This document shows positions 27,246-36,933 of a stretch of DNA of 64,000 nucleotides, in pieces (position 1 is the stretch's first letter; every line of letters begins with the position of its first letter). A program made the position numbers and the translations under genes. Source of the stretch: Croceitalea dokdonensis DOKDO 023 (GTDB lineage: Bacteria; Bacteroidota; Bacteroidia; Flavobacteriales; Flavobacteriaceae); assembly GCF_001306415.1 (NCBI RefSeq), contig NZ_LDJX01000007.1:1-64000 (forward strand), read 5' to 3'. A model generated the notes under the pieces. That model saw only the letters and a program-made list of their open reading frames with translations. It was not told the DNA's origin and made no database searches.

Positions 27246-29186
27246 ATGAGCGAAGAAGCAAAGAAAAATCAGTATTCCGCAGACAGTATCCAAGCCCTTG
27301 AAGGTATGGAACATGTGAGGATGCGTCCTTCCATGTATATTGGTGATGTTGGGGTCAGGGGATTGCACCATTTGGTGTATGAGGTGGTAGATAATTCCAT
27401 TGATGAGGCCATGGGTGGCTATTGCGATGCGATAGACGTTATTATAAATGAAAATAACTCCATCACCGTGCGTGATAACGGTAGGGGTATTCCGGTGGGC
27501 ATGCACCAAAAAGAAGGTGTTTCTGCCCTAGAGGTGGTCATGACCAAAATTGGTGCCGGGGGTAAGTTTGATAAAGATTCTTACAAAGTATCCGGAGGAC
27601 TCCATGGTGTAGGGGTTTCCTGTGTAAATGCCCTATCCAGCCACTTAAAGGCCACTGTTTTTCGTGAAGGTAAGATCTGGGAGCAGGAATATGTGCGCGG
27701 TAAGGCCCAGTATCCCGTAAAAAGCGTTGGTGAAAGCAAAGAAAACGGAACATTGGTCACCTTTACGCCAGATGATGTCATTTTTACCCAGACCCAAGAA
27801 TACAATTATGAAACCTTGGCCAACAGAATGCGGGAGTTGGCCTATTTGAACAAAGGAATCACCATCACCCTAACCGATAGAAGGAACAAGGATGATAAAG
27901 GTGAATTTGTGGGCGAAACCTTCCACTCAGAGGAAGGCTTAAAAGAGTTTATTAGGTTCTTGGATGAGACCCGTGATCCACTTATCCAGTCGGTCATCGC
28001 CATGGAAGGGGAGAAAAATGGGATACCCGTAGAGGTAGCCATGATTTACAATACAGGGTATTCAGAGAATTTACATTCGTATGTGAATAATATCAACACC
28101 CACGAGGGAGGTACCCATCTATCCGGTTTTAGAAGGGGATTGACCAGTACCTTAAAGAAATATGCCGATAATTCCGGTTTATTGGACAAGTTAAAGTTTG
28201 AGATTGCGGGAGATGATTTTAGGGAAGGATTAACGGCCATAGTATCCGTAAAAGTAGCTGAGCCGCAGTTTGAAGGGCAGACTAAGACCAAATTAGGGAA
28301 CCGCGAGGTCACCAGTGCCGTAAGCCAGGCCGTGTCAGAGATGTTGAGTGATTATCTGGAAGAACATCCAGATGATGCCAAGCAGATTGTGGAAAAAGTG
28401 AAACTGGCGGCACAGGCGAGGCATGCTGCTGCCAAAGCGCGTGAAATGGTGCAACGTAAGAACCCCATGAGCGTAGGCGGCCTACCTGGGAAATTGTCGG
28501 ACTGTTCGGAACAGGATCCTACCAAATGTGAGGTGTTCTTGGTGGAGGGTGACTCGGCAGGCGGTACGGCAAAACAAGGGCGTGATCGTAATTTTCAGGC
28601 CATTTTGCCACTGCGCGGAAAAATACTGAATGTAGAGAAGGCCATGCAGCACAAGGTTTTTGAAAATGAAGAGATTAAGAATATCTATACTGCCTTGGGC
28701 GTCACAATTGGGACCGAGGAGGACAGTAAGGCCTTGAATTTGGAAAAATTACGCTATCACAAGGTAGTGATCATGTGTGATGCCGATGTGGATGGAAGCC
28801 ATATTGAAACCTTGATTTTGACGTTTTTCTTCCGATACATGCGGGAGCTCATTGAAGGGGGACATGTGTATATTGCCACTCCACCGCTCTATCTGGTTAA
28901 AAAGGGAGCCAAAAAAAGATATGCATGGAATGATGAAGAGCGGGATGCGATTGTAGAGTCCATGGGAGGGGCCGCTGGTATTCAACGATATAAAGGTTTG
29001 GGGGAGATGAATGCGGAACAGTTATGGGATACCACCATGAATCCTGAATTCCGCACCCTGCGCCAAGTGACCATTGACAATGCAACGGAATCTGACCGTA
29101 TTTTCTCCATGTTGATGGGCGATGAGGTACCACCAAGACGGGAGTTCATAGAGAAGAATGCAGTCTATGCCAACATTGATGTGTAG
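27246..29186 (+). CDS. gyrB: DNA gyrase subunit B
   Basis: ATPase subunit of the topoisomerase that introduces negative supercoils. The 646-residue length is normal for Bacteroidota. GHKL ATP-site motifs: EVVDNSIDEA, DNGRGIPVGMH and GGLHGVGVSCVNALS. TOPRIM motifs: FLVEGDSAGGTAKQGRD and CDADVDGSHI. The C-terminal QRYKGLGEMNAEQLWDTTM is classical. GyrB rather than ParE is supported by the exact QRYKGLGEMN and by EGDSAGG context. A strong terminator follows. Confidence 0.97.
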   Translation: MSEEAKKNQYSADSIQALEGMEHVRMRPSMYIGDVGVRGLHHLVYEVVDNSIDEAMGGYCDAIDVIINENNSITVRDNGRGIPVGMHQKEGVSALEVVMTKIGAGGKFDKDSYKVSGGLHGVGVSCVNALSSHLKATVFREGKIWEQEYVRGKAQYPVKSVGESKENGTLVTFTPDDVIFTQTQEYNYETLANRMRELAYLNKGITITLTDRRNKDDKGEFVGETFHSEEGLKEFIRFLDETRDPLIQSVIAMEGEKNGIPVEVAMIYNTGYSENLHSYVNNINTHEGGTHLSGFRRGLTSTLKKYADNSGLLDKLKFEIAGDDFREGLTAIVSVKVAEPQFEGQTKTKLGNREVTSAVSQAVSEMLSDYLEEHPDDAKQIVEKVKLAAQARHAAAKAREMVQRKNPMSVGGLPGKLSDCSEQDPTKCEVFLVEGDSAGGTAKQGRDRNFQAILPLRGKILNVEKAMQHKVFENEEIKNIYTALGVTIGTEEDSKALNLEKLRYHKVVIMCDADVDGSHIETLILTFFFRYMRELIEGGHVYIATPPLYLVKKGAKKRYAWNDEERDAIVESMGGAAGIQRYKGLGEMNAEQLWDTTMNPEFRTLRQVTIDNATESDRIFSMLMGDEVPPRREFIEKNAVYANIDV

Positions 29187-29216
29187 GTTAACCTATTGAT
29201 AATGACAATTTCACAA

Positions 29217-29247
29217 CAAAAACTCGCCCTTAAAAGGCGAGTTTTTT
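29217..29247 (+). terminator. Terminator after gyrB
   Basis: AACTCGCC-CTTAAAA-GGCGAGTT stem followed by six T; the start of the DUF6588 gene lies 26 bases further. Confidence 0.9.
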
Positions 29248-29272
29248 AGTTTTGGATGAAACAGAGAAAATC

Positions 29273-30277
29273 ATGAAAACTATTTTTAGCGCAGTATTGT
29301 TGGTGACAACACTAAGCGTAAGTGCACAAAACCTAGGTGATTTATTGACATCCGGTCTAAATGATGCAGAACGCTTTGCCAATGCATATACGGCACCGGC
29401 AACGGAAGCGGTAATTTATGGGCTGTCCAGTGGATGGTATAACAGTGCGGACGCTAAACCACTGGGCGGGTTTGAAATATCCGTCATTGGTAACTTCACA
29501 GGGTTTAAGAATAAAGAGGATAAAAGAAGCTTTACCCTGAATGTTGCCGATTATGAGAATATTAGGTTTTCCGATGGTAGTCAATCCAAACAAGTATCCA
29601 CTGCCCTTGGCGATATTGAGGGCGTAGAAATTCTTGTAGAGGATAGCAATGGTTTATTCAGTGAACCGTTTGAGCTTCCAGCAGGGCTATCGGCAGAGGG
29701 TATTGATTTTGTGCCGTCCGGGTTTATCCAAGGTAGTGTTGGATTGTTTAAAGGCTTGGAGGTAAAAGCCCGTTTTCTGCCTAAAGTTAAAAATGATGAT
29801 GTTGCCATTGGTCTTTTAGGGGCCGGGCTTCAGTATGATTTCACAAAATTGCTTCCGGCAGACAAACTGCTGCCCGTGGCCATCTCCGCTGTTGTTGGCT
29901 ATACCTCTCTAACGGGGGATTTTAACCTTAATGATACCAATGTGGTTGACGGAGAGAACCAGCGGTTGGAAACCAACTTTAATACATGGAATTTTAGTGC
30001 TGTAGTGTCCACAAGAAACATCCCGGTGATTAATTTTTACGGGGCTTTGGGCTATGTTACCGGAACTTCCAATATTGATGTTTTGGGAACCTATAGAGTA
30101 ACATCTGGCCCATTTCAACAAACCTATACGGATCCTTTTTCTTTGGTCAATGATGTCAATGGCGTTGTGGCTACCTTGGGCACTAAATTAAAATTGGGCT
30201 TTTTTAGAATCAATGTAGACTATAATATGGGAGAGTTCAACACTCTTACAGCAGGTGTAAATTTTGGTTTTAGATAA
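29273..30277 (+). CDS. DUF6588-type exported beta-barrel protein
   Basis: A 334-residue exported protein, signal peptide MKTIFSAVLLVTTLSVSAQ. It begins NLGDLLTSGLNDAERFANAY and continues with ALPLGGFEISV-like and GLEVKARFLPKV segments, ending in alternating strands FRINVDYNMGEFNTLTAGVNFGFR (C-terminal aromatic), the layout of an outer-membrane barrel that I assign to DUF6588. I use the ATG at 29273; an in-frame TTG at 29252 lies inside the gyrB terminator tail. Function unknown. Confidence 0.72.
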   Translation: MKTIFSAVLLVTTLSVSAQNLGDLLTSGLNDAERFANAYTAPATEAVIYGLSSGWYNSADAKPLGGFEISVIGNFTGFKNKEDKRSFTLNVADYENIRFSDGSQSKQVSTALGDIEGVEILVEDSNGLFSEPFELPAGLSAEGIDFVPSGFIQGSVGLFKGLEVKARFLPKVKNDDVAIGLLGAGLQYDFTKLLPADKLLPVAISAVVGYTSLTGDFNLNDTNVVDGENQRLETNFNTWNFSAVVSTRNIPVINFYGALGYVTGTSNIDVLGTYRVTSGPFQQTYTDPFSLVNDVNGVVATLGTKLKLGFFRINVDYNMGEFNTLTAGVNFGFR

Positions 30278-30298
30278 AATAGGAGGATATTCCAACAT

Positions 30299-30338
30299 CA
30301 AAAAAAGCCATGAGTTTGTTTAGTTTCATGGCTTTTTT
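30299..30338. terminator. Bidirectional terminator after the DUF6588 gene
   Basis: AAAAAAGCCATGA paired with TCATGGCTTTTTT around a 12-base loop; serves both converging genes. Confidence 0.9.
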
Positions 30339-30408
30339 GTTGCTATAAAATGCATGCAAAACCGTTTCTAGGCAAAACTCATTAGTAATTAAGACGGATA
30401 AAAAAAGA

Positions 30409-30777
30409 TTATTCACGTATGGCAAAGATAGCCCCGGTGACTTCCTCGAGTTTTTCGGGAGTTCCATCCCTGTTTAATTTTACAAGGTGTACTGGCATTT
30501 CTGGTGCAGTGTAATCCAAGGTGTACAATCCATCTTCCTTAGACCATTTAAAGTCGGTTTCCAAAGAAACCTGTTGTTGGGAATACCTCCTGTACCGGCC
30601 AAGATACACATCATTAAAAATCCATTCTTCCCGTTCTATGTTCTCTTGTTTCTCAATGATGGAGGTTGGAAGTTTAGACCATATGCCTAAGATTGGATCG
30701 TTGTTTTCTGGTATTTGGGTGCAGTTGCTCACCGCAATCAATACCATGACCGCCATTAAGGATAATAGCTTTTTCAT
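30409..30777 (-). CDS. Small lipocalin-like lipoprotein
   Basis: A 122-residue protein. The signal peptide ends in a lipobox (AVSNC, Cys19), so it is probably a lipoprotein. The mature part begins with DPILGIWSKLP, the opening strand seen in lipocalin-like Bacteroidota lipoproteins, followed by short alternating strands. I cannot assign a function. It is monocistronic and convergent with the DUF6588 gene. Confidence 0.68.
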   Translation of the reverse strand: MKKLLSLMAVMVLIAVSNCTQIPENNDPILGIWSKLPTSIIEKQENIEREEWIFNDVYLGRYRRYSQQQVSLETDFKWSKEDGLYTLDYTAPEMPVHLVKLNRDGTPEKLEEVTGAIFAIRE

Positions 30778-31094
30778 AAGTAGGTTATTTTAAACTCGAT
30801 TTGGGATAAGGATAACGTTGGTAAAAAAGGAAAGATTGTAATTATTCGATGTATGGCATAAGGTATCGAGGAACTTCGTTGAACGTCCCTTTTCTTTAAC
30901 ATTTAATGCAGAAGGGACCACAAATCCCAGAACTTCATTCAAGAAAACCCAAGGGCCGTATCATCCAGAATAAGAGGTAAGAATTGCCTAAGATAATAGG
31001 ACCAGCCCAATCACATTAAAACCTTGTGGCGGCACTAATAAAATGTTGGCTCAGAACATGATATTTTTCATAAAACATTGGGGTAAAAAATCCC
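30778..31094. other. Non-coding gap before mdh
   Basis: About 320 bases with no supported gene on either strand. I see no tRNA-like or terminator structure; only the mdh promoter element follows at 31095. Confidence 0.5.
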
Positions 31095-31102
31095 TATTTT
31101 TG
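31095..31102 (+). promoter_or_regulatory. Putative mdh -7 promoter element
   Basis: TATTTTTG matches TAnnTTTG, 36 bases before the ATG, with a TTG 14 bases upstream (shorter than ideal). Confidence 0.45.
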
Positions 31103-31138
31103 AGCGGATTTAATTAAAACTGATAAATTAAGGATAAT

Positions 31139-32065
31139 ATGAAAGTAACAGTAGTAGGAGCCGGAGCTGTAGGTGCAAGTTGTGCGGAATATATCGCTAT
31201 AAAAAACTTTGCCTCAGAAGTGGTATTGTTGGATATCAAAGAGGGCTATGCAGAGGGCAAGGCCATGGATTTAATGCAGACTGCTTCTTTGAACGGTTTT
31301 GATACAAAAATAACTGGGAGCACCAATGATTATTCAAAAACTGCCCATAGCGATATTGCAGTAATTACCTCTGGCATCCCCAGAAAACCTGGGATGACGC
31401 GTGAGGAACTTATAGGCATCAACGCTGGAATTGTAAAAACGGTTTCAAAGAATTTGATAGAACATTCACCAAATACCATCATTATTGTGGTGAGCAACCC
31501 CATGGATACCATGACGTATTTGGTCCATAAATCCACCAACCTTCCAAAACACAGAATCATTGGTATGGGCGGAGCGTTGGATTCTGCACGTTTTAAATAC
31601 CGTTTGGCAGAGGCTTTGGGTGCCCCAATTTCGGATGTTGATGGTATGGTGATTGGCGGCCACAGTGATAAAGGTATGGTGCCATTGATTGGCCATGCCG
31701 CAAGGAACAGTGTAAAGGTTTCTGAGTTTTTGAGTGAGGAACGTATGCAACAGGTAGTGGAAGACACCAAGGTAGGTGGTGCCACCCTTACCAAATTGTT
31801 GGGAACCAGTGCTTGGTATGCCCCGGGGGCCGCAGTGTCCGGTCTGGTGCAGGCCATTGCTTGTGACTTAAAGAAAATCTATCCTTGCTCTACCTTGTTG
31901 GAAGGGGAGTATGGCCTTTCCGATCTTTGTATTGGTGTTCCCGTAGTCTTGGGCAAAAACGGAATTGAACGTATCGTGGAAATTGAACTCAGCGATGCCG
32001 AAAAGGCCAAACTTAAAGAAAGTGCGGAAGGGGTTTCCAAGACCAACGGTTTACTGGAACTGTAA
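31139..32065 (+). CDS. mdh: Malate dehydrogenase
   Basis: Oxidises malate to oxaloacetate with NAD in the citric-acid cycle. A 308-residue LDH-like malate dehydrogenase: Rossmann motif VGAGAVGASCAEY (residues 5-17), substrate loop SGIPRKPGMTREEL with paired arginines, NPMDTMTYLVHK, and the catalytic-histidine segment GGHSDKGMVPL. The Arg in the loop position argues for malate rather than lactate. Monocistronic. Confidence 0.95.
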   Translation: MKVTVVGAGAVGASCAEYIAIKNFASEVVLLDIKEGYAEGKAMDLMQTASLNGFDTKITGSTNDYSKTAHSDIAVITSGIPRKPGMTREELIGINAGIVKTVSKNLIEHSPNTIIIVVSNPMDTMTYLVHKSTNLPKHRIIGMGGALDSARFKYRLAEALGAPISDVDGMVIGGHSDKGMVPLIGHAARNSVKVSEFLSEERMQQVVEDTKVGGATLTKLLGTSAWYAPGAAVSGLVQAIACDLKKIYPCSTLLEGEYGLSDLCIGVPVVLGKNGIERIVEIELSDAEKAKLKESAEGVSKTNGLLEL

Positions 32066-32196
32066 GAGCACTTAGAAGTTTATACCCACTGTCCCTATTT
32101 TGGATGTTGCCTCTGTGAAGAGGAGGTGCCATCAAGGAAATGGTGACGGTGGTTTTTTATTTTAAGCGCGTACCATGGATAATTAGACCAAATAGA

Positions 32197-32227
32197 TTGG
32201 CAAATCTTATTTGAAATGATATATTTG
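32197..32227 (+). promoter_or_regulatory. Strong secDF promoter
   Basis: TTG (32197-32199), 20 bases, then TATATTTG (32220-32227): a full Bacteroidota promoter, 29 bases before the ATG. Confidence 0.7.
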
Positions 32228-32256
32228 CACGCTGTTTAAGAAAAATACTGTAATCC

Positions 32257-35220
32257 ATGCAAAATAAAGGACTTATAAAGCTTTTTGCACTGCTGTTTGG
32301 TTTGGTGAGCATTTATCAACTTTCCTACACGTTCATTACCGCTAAAGTAGAAAGTGACGCAGAAAAGTTTGCCATCACCCAAATAAGCGAGGCCGAGGAA
32401 GATTATGTGGCCAAAAGAGAAGCTTTAGAAGCTTCTTATCTTGATTCCATTGGAGGCAATCCTATCTTAGGATATACCAGCTATGAGGATGCAAAAACCA
32501 AGGAACTGAACAAGGGGCTTGACCTAAAGGGAGGTATCAACGTTACCTTACAGATTTCTGTAAAGGATATTTTAAAAGGACTGGCCAACAACACCAAAAA
32601 CCCTGTTTTTAATAAGGCATTGGCAGATGCAGAGGAGGCTTCTAAAAGCAGTGATGAGACCTATTTAAATCTTTTCTTTGATGCTTTTGATGCGATAAAG
32701 GGCGATACCAAACTGGCCTCACCTGATATTTTTGCGAACAAGGGGCTGAGTGATGTCATTAACTTCCAAATGACTGATGACCAGGTGAAACCCATTATCC
32801 GTACAAAAATAGATGAGTCCATCGTCTCCGCCTTTGAGGTATTAAGAAAGCGTATAGACGGTTTTGGGGTCACCCAGCCCAACATTCAGCGTGAGGGGAA
32901 TTCTGGCCGTATTTTGGTAGAGCTCCCCGGTGCCAAGGACGTAGCAAGGGCACAAGAGTTGTTGTCCAGCACCGCACAATTGGAATTCTGGGAAACCTAT
33001 CCCCAAAGCAACCAAAGTCTAGGAAGATTTTTCTTTGATGCCAATGAAAAGCTAAAGGAAATATTGGAGCCGGAAGAAGAGGCTGAAGTGGAAACAAAGC
33101 CAGAGTCCGAGATAGATTCCTTACTTTCCGATGTAGCCCAAGATTCTATTGATACAGCACCACAGTCCAATCCATTATTGGGAAAAATTATTCCGGCTTC
33201 ACCCGGAAGTAACGCAATTGCCGTTGTTGCGGTAACAGATACTGCGGAGGTTGGCGCATATTTAAAAATGCCTGAGATTAGAAGACTGTTGCCCGCGGAT
33301 GTGCAGTTTACCAAATTTGCTTTTGAAAAACCACCAAAGGATGCAGAAGTCGCAGAGTTGTATGCCCTTAAATCCAATAGGGACAATACACCGAGAATTA
33401 GCGGTGATGTCGTTTCCGATGCACAAGACGTGTTTGATCAGTTTAATAAACCTGCGGTAAGCATGACCATGAACACCCGCGGTGCCAAACTTTGGGAAAA
33501 GTTGACCGGTGATGCCTTCAATAACCAAACTGGGATTGCCATTGTCTTGGACAATAAAGTGTACACCGCACCTGGCGTTTCAACAGGACCAATCTCTGGA
33601 GGCCGTTCTGAAATTACAGGATCCTTTACCATAAACGAGACTAAAGATATTGCCAACGTACTACGTGCAGGTAAACTTCCCGCATCGGCAGAAATCATCC
33701 AATCAGAGGTGGTGGGGCCATCATTGGGCCAAGAAGCTATTGATAGTGGCTTTATGTCTTTTATGATTGCTATGGCCTTTGTTTTGGTCTGGATGATTTT
33801 TTACTACGGTAAGGCAGGTGCTTTTGCAGATATTGCCTTGGTGTTGAACATTATCCTGATTTTTGGGGTACTTACAAGTTTGGGTGCGGTATTGACCCTG
33901 CCCGGTATTGCCGGTATCGTTTTGACCATAGGTATGTCCGTAGATGCCAATGTCCTTATTTTTGAAAGAATCAAGGAAGAATTAGATAGAGGTAAAGGTA
34001 AGGCCCAAGCGGTGGCAGATGGTTTTAGCAATGCACTGTCCTCTATTTTAGATGCTAACATTACCACAGGTCTTACAGCGATAATTCTGTTTATTTTTGG
34101 GTCAGGACCCATCAAAGGTTTCGCAACCACTTTATTGATAGGTATCGTTACCTCATTGTTTACCGCTATCTTCATTACCAGACTGTTGGTAGACTGGTAC
34201 ATTTCTAAAAAGGGTAGGGACTTGCAATTCTCTACAGCTGCAACAAAAGGCTTGTTCAAGAACATGAACATAAACTTTTTGGGAAAACGCAAAATTGCCT
34301 ATGTCATTTCAGGAATATTGGTTACCGTCGGTGTTGTCTCCTTGTTTACCACAGGATTGCAACAAGGGGTTGACTTTGTAGGGGGGCGTTCTTACCAGGT
34401 TCGTTTTGAACAGGCGGTAAGTCCTTCAGAAATTGCATCGGAGTTGAATACGGTTTTTGGCAGTGGAACCAATGTAAAGACCTTTGGGGACGCTAATCAA
34501 ATAAAGATTACCACGCCTTACAAGGTAGATGTTGAAGGGATTGAGGTTGATGCGGAAATCCAAGACAAATTGTACAATGCTTTGTTAAAGTATTTGCCAG
34601 ACGGAACTTCTTTTGAAGATTTTACGGTGGGTGCATCAGATAAGGCCATTGGCATCATGCAGTCCGTAAAGGTAGGTCCTACCATTGCGGATGATATTAA
34701 AAAGAATGCCTTTTTGGCCATATTAGGTTCATTGGCCGTGGTTTTCTTGTATATCCTTTTCCGATTTAGAAAATGGCAGTTTTCCCTAGGTGCCGTAATG
34801 GCGGTATTCCACGATGTACTGATCGTCTTGGGTATCTTCTCTTTGACAGGTGCCATCATGCCCTTTAACATGGAAATTGATCAAGCATTTATTGCAGCAA
34901 TCCTTACGGTAATTGGATATTCATTAAATGATACCGTGGTTGTGTTTGACCGTATCCGGGAAATCATAGGTTTAAAAGGGTGGAATAATGGAAACAACGT
35001 GAATGAGGCCCTCAACAGTACGTTAAGTAGAACGTTAAATACCTCATTGACCACCTTGATCGTATTACTGGCCATCTTTGTTTTTGGTGGGGAATCTTTA
35101 CGAGGCTTCATGTTCGCTATGATCGTGGGCGTGCTTGTAGGTACCTACTCATCTGTGTTCATTGCAACCCCTATTATGTTCGATTCCTTGAAGAAAAGAA
35201 TAGGTTCCGACAAGGAATAA
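32257..35220 (+). CDS. secDF: Protein translocase SecDF (fused SecD and SecF)
   Basis: Uses the proton gradient to pull exported proteins through the Sec channel. The 987-residue fusion is the normal Bacteroidota form. SecD half: one N-terminal membrane segment, GLDLKGGINVTLQ, periplasmic P1 region with an acidic low-complexity insert near residues 270-300, then five membrane segments containing GMSVDANVLIFERI and EELDRGKG. SecF half from about residue 680: FVGGRSYQVRF, and IGYSLNDTVVVFDRIRE in the membrane. The conserved Asp and Arg in both repeats are present. Followed by a terminator. Confidence 0.97.
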   Translation: MQNKGLIKLFALLFGLVSIYQLSYTFITAKVESDAEKFAITQISEAEEDYVAKREALEASYLDSIGGNPILGYTSYEDAKTKELNKGLDLKGGINVTLQISVKDILKGLANNTKNPVFNKALADAEEASKSSDETYLNLFFDAFDAIKGDTKLASPDIFANKGLSDVINFQMTDDQVKPIIRTKIDESIVSAFEVLRKRIDGFGVTQPNIQREGNSGRILVELPGAKDVARAQELLSSTAQLEFWETYPQSNQSLGRFFFDANEKLKEILEPEEEAEVETKPESEIDSLLSDVAQDSIDTAPQSNPLLGKIIPASPGSNAIAVVAVTDTAEVGAYLKMPEIRRLLPADVQFTKFAFEKPPKDAEVAELYALKSNRDNTPRISGDVVSDAQDVFDQFNKPAVSMTMNTRGAKLWEKLTGDAFNNQTGIAIVLDNKVYTAPGVSTGPISGGRSEITGSFTINETKDIANVLRAGKLPASAEIIQSEVVGPSLGQEAIDSGFMSFMIAMAFVLVWMIFYYGKAGAFADIALVLNIILIFGVLTSLGAVLTLPGIAGIVLTIGMSVDANVLIFERIKEELDRGKGKAQAVADGFSNALSSILDANITTGLTAIILFIFGSGPIKGFATTLLIGIVTSLFTAIFITRLLVDWYISKKGRDLQFSTAATKGLFKNMNINFLGKRKIAYVISGILVTVGVVSLFTTGLQQGVDFVGGRSYQVRFEQAVSPSEIASELNTVFGSGTNVKTFGDANQIKITTPYKVDVEGIEVDAEIQDKLYNALLKYLPDGTSFEDFTVGASDKAIGIMQSVKVGPTIADDIKKNAFLAILGSLAVVFLYILFRFRKWQFSLGAVMAVFHDVLIVLGIFSLTGAIMPFNMEIDQAFIAAILTVIGYSLNDTVVVFDRIREIIGLKGWNNGNNVNEALNSTLSRTLNTSLTTLIVLLAIFVFGGESLRGFMFAMIVGVLVGTYSSVFIATPIMFDSLKKRIGSDKE

Positions 35221-35248
35221 CAGCACATACACTAACTCAATTACTAAT

Positions 35249-35281
35249 AGCCGTTCAAGAATAAATTGGACGGCTTTTTTA
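35249..35281 (+). terminator. Terminator after secDF
   Basis: AGCCGTTCAA paired with TTGGACGGCT (one G-U) and six T. Confidence 0.88.
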
Positions 35282-35627
35282 TTAAGGCTGACAAACAAGC
35301 TGTTTTGGTATTTTTTACAGACTTGATAATATCATCCGTAGAAGTTGGAATTATCAGGTTCTTGGGATAGTCATGGCCTAACCACCACCTAAAGAATGGG
35401 GTATTAACAATTATAAAGTTGTGTCCTCAGAAGGGATAAAGCTTATTATTGAAACTTTTTGATGCATTGGTAATACCCGGTTCTAAGCATATTGATTCAG
35501 TACTTAAACCATCAATTAAAACAATGGCATCCTTTTAGATATAGATGCACTTTTGCCTTAGGTACAACCATGGCATGGTTAGCCCCAACACTCGGTTTAA
35601 GGGTTTTAATCTAACGTTTTTAGCTGC
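35282..35627. other. Non-coding gap between secDF and the ABC ATPase gene
   Basis: About 345 bases between convergent genes. No supported gene, RNA or repeat seen on either strand. Confidence 0.5.
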
Positions 35628-36872
35628 TTAACCTACTTTGGCTTTAGAGCCTTGCGGTGTTGGAGTTAATGTAAGCCTATATTTTGGGGTTAAGCCCTTT
35701 TCTTGTTTGTGGGAAACATAAATAAGGGCAGATTTGCTTTTTTCTGCGAAGGTGTTTATTAAGTCCACAAGTAGTTTTGTATACCTATCATCCAAGCCAA
35801 TGGCCGGCTCATCCAAAATTAATAAAGGCGGGTGTTTTATCATTGCCCTAGCCGTCATTAATAAACGCTTTTCACCCTCGTTCAGTTGTCTAAATTGTTG
35901 CTCTCTTTTAGGATATAGGCCAATGGTTCTTAGCCAAGACATGGCTAGCCGTATTTCTGTTTCAGTCGGTTTTACGTAAAGGCCAATGGCATCGTGCAGA
36001 CCCGCAATGAGCATATGGATAAGATTGTCATAGCCCCTAAACGTGGTGGTCATGGACGCGGTAAAGTACCCTAAATGCTTTTTAATCTCCCAAACACTTT
36101 CACCTGTGCCTTTTTGTTTGTTAAACAGATATATCTCTTGGCCATACGCTTTGGTACTGTCTCCGGTAATCATCTGTAGCAACGTTGATTTCCCGCTACC
36201 GTTTGGCCCAACCAGATGCCAGAATTCACCATGTTTTACGGTCCAGTCTACCTGATGCAGCACTTTTTTGTTGCCAAAACTTACGGATACTTTATGGAAG
36301 GATACCAGCTCCTCACCTAGGGTTTTAGGACTAAATAAAGGGTCAGGTATCGTAATTGCTTGGATGTTTTTAGTAGATAATACGTAGTGATGTAGCTCCT
36401 GTACCGATGTAAACGGCTGCAGTAGCGTATGGTGAAATGCATAAAATTGAGTACTAAAGTGGAATGCGGCTGTAATACGGCTGATGATTTGTATTAATAT
36501 CATGGTCTTGGAAAGCTCATGAAAATAACGTTTAAGTCTTTCTGTACTTATGGTGTCTAAATTATCATAAGGGTCTACCAATACCATAAAATCCGGTTCC
36601 ATTTGTAATAGGTGTGTCAACAGCGCTTTTTTTTGCTCTCCGCTGCTCATGGTTTTTAGGGCCTGATCGTTTGGGGTCTCCAACGGTTGAATTCCGTAAC
36701 GCTCCTCGTTATCAATATATTTATCCAGTGTTGCCATGGAGAACACACATCCTTTCTTTTGGTGGAGAAAATGGAAACCCTCGGGGGGATTTTTTGCCAT
36801 GAGGGATGCTACCCAATCATCTGGTGAGGTTTCTAGCGGTCTATAAATAGTAATTTGGGGTAATGTGGCCAT
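35628..36872 (-). CDS. ModF-like ABC ATPase with a degenerate N-terminal half
   Basis: A 414-residue cytoplasmic protein with two ABC ATPase halves. The C-terminal half is intact: Walker A GPNGSGKSTLL, signature LNEGEKRLLMTARAM, Walker B LLILDEPAIGLDD and H-loop YVSHKQE. The N-terminal half keeps a signature MSSGEQKKALL and a Walker-B-like FMVLVDPYDNLD, but I see no Walker A in the roughly 80 residues before it. I use the ATG at 36872 (MATLPQITIY); an upstream start would add a short hydrophobic leader that looks spurious. Resembles ModF, linked to molybdate in enterobacteria; no transporter gene is nearby. Confidence 0.82.
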   Translation of the reverse strand: MATLPQITIYRPLETSPDDWVASLMAKNPPEGFHFLHQKKGCVFSMATLDKYIDNEERYGIQPLETPNDQALKTMSSGEQKKALLTHLLQMEPDFMVLVDPYDNLDTISTERLKRYFHELSKTMILIQIISRITAAFHFSTQFYAFHHTLLQPFTSVQELHHYVLSTKNIQAITIPDPLFSPKTLGEELVSFHKVSVSFGNKKVLHQVDWTVKHGEFWHLVGPNGSGKSTLLQMITGDSTKAYGQEIYLFNKQKGTGESVWEIKKHLGYFTASMTTTFRGYDNLIHMLIAGLHDAIGLYVKPTETEIRLAMSWLRTIGLYPKREQQFRQLNEGEKRLLMTARAMIKHPPLLILDEPAIGLDDRYTKLLVDLINTFAEKSKSALIYVSHKQEKGLTPKYRLTLTPTPQGSKAKVG

Positions 36873-36933
36873 TAAAATAAAAAAGTGTAGGATGTATGTT
36901 AAAGATACCAACTATTTGAGATTCAACATTGGG

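Noticed and set aside
28771-28800. CDADVDGSHI instead of TDADVDGSHI in the GyrB TOPRIM motif
   Set aside because: Metal-binding DxD residues are intact, and Cys at this place is likely a lineage variant rather than a resistance change.
35282-35627. Possible decayed gene between secDF and the ABC ATPase
   Set aside because: Stops occur often in all frames and no family-like motif was found.
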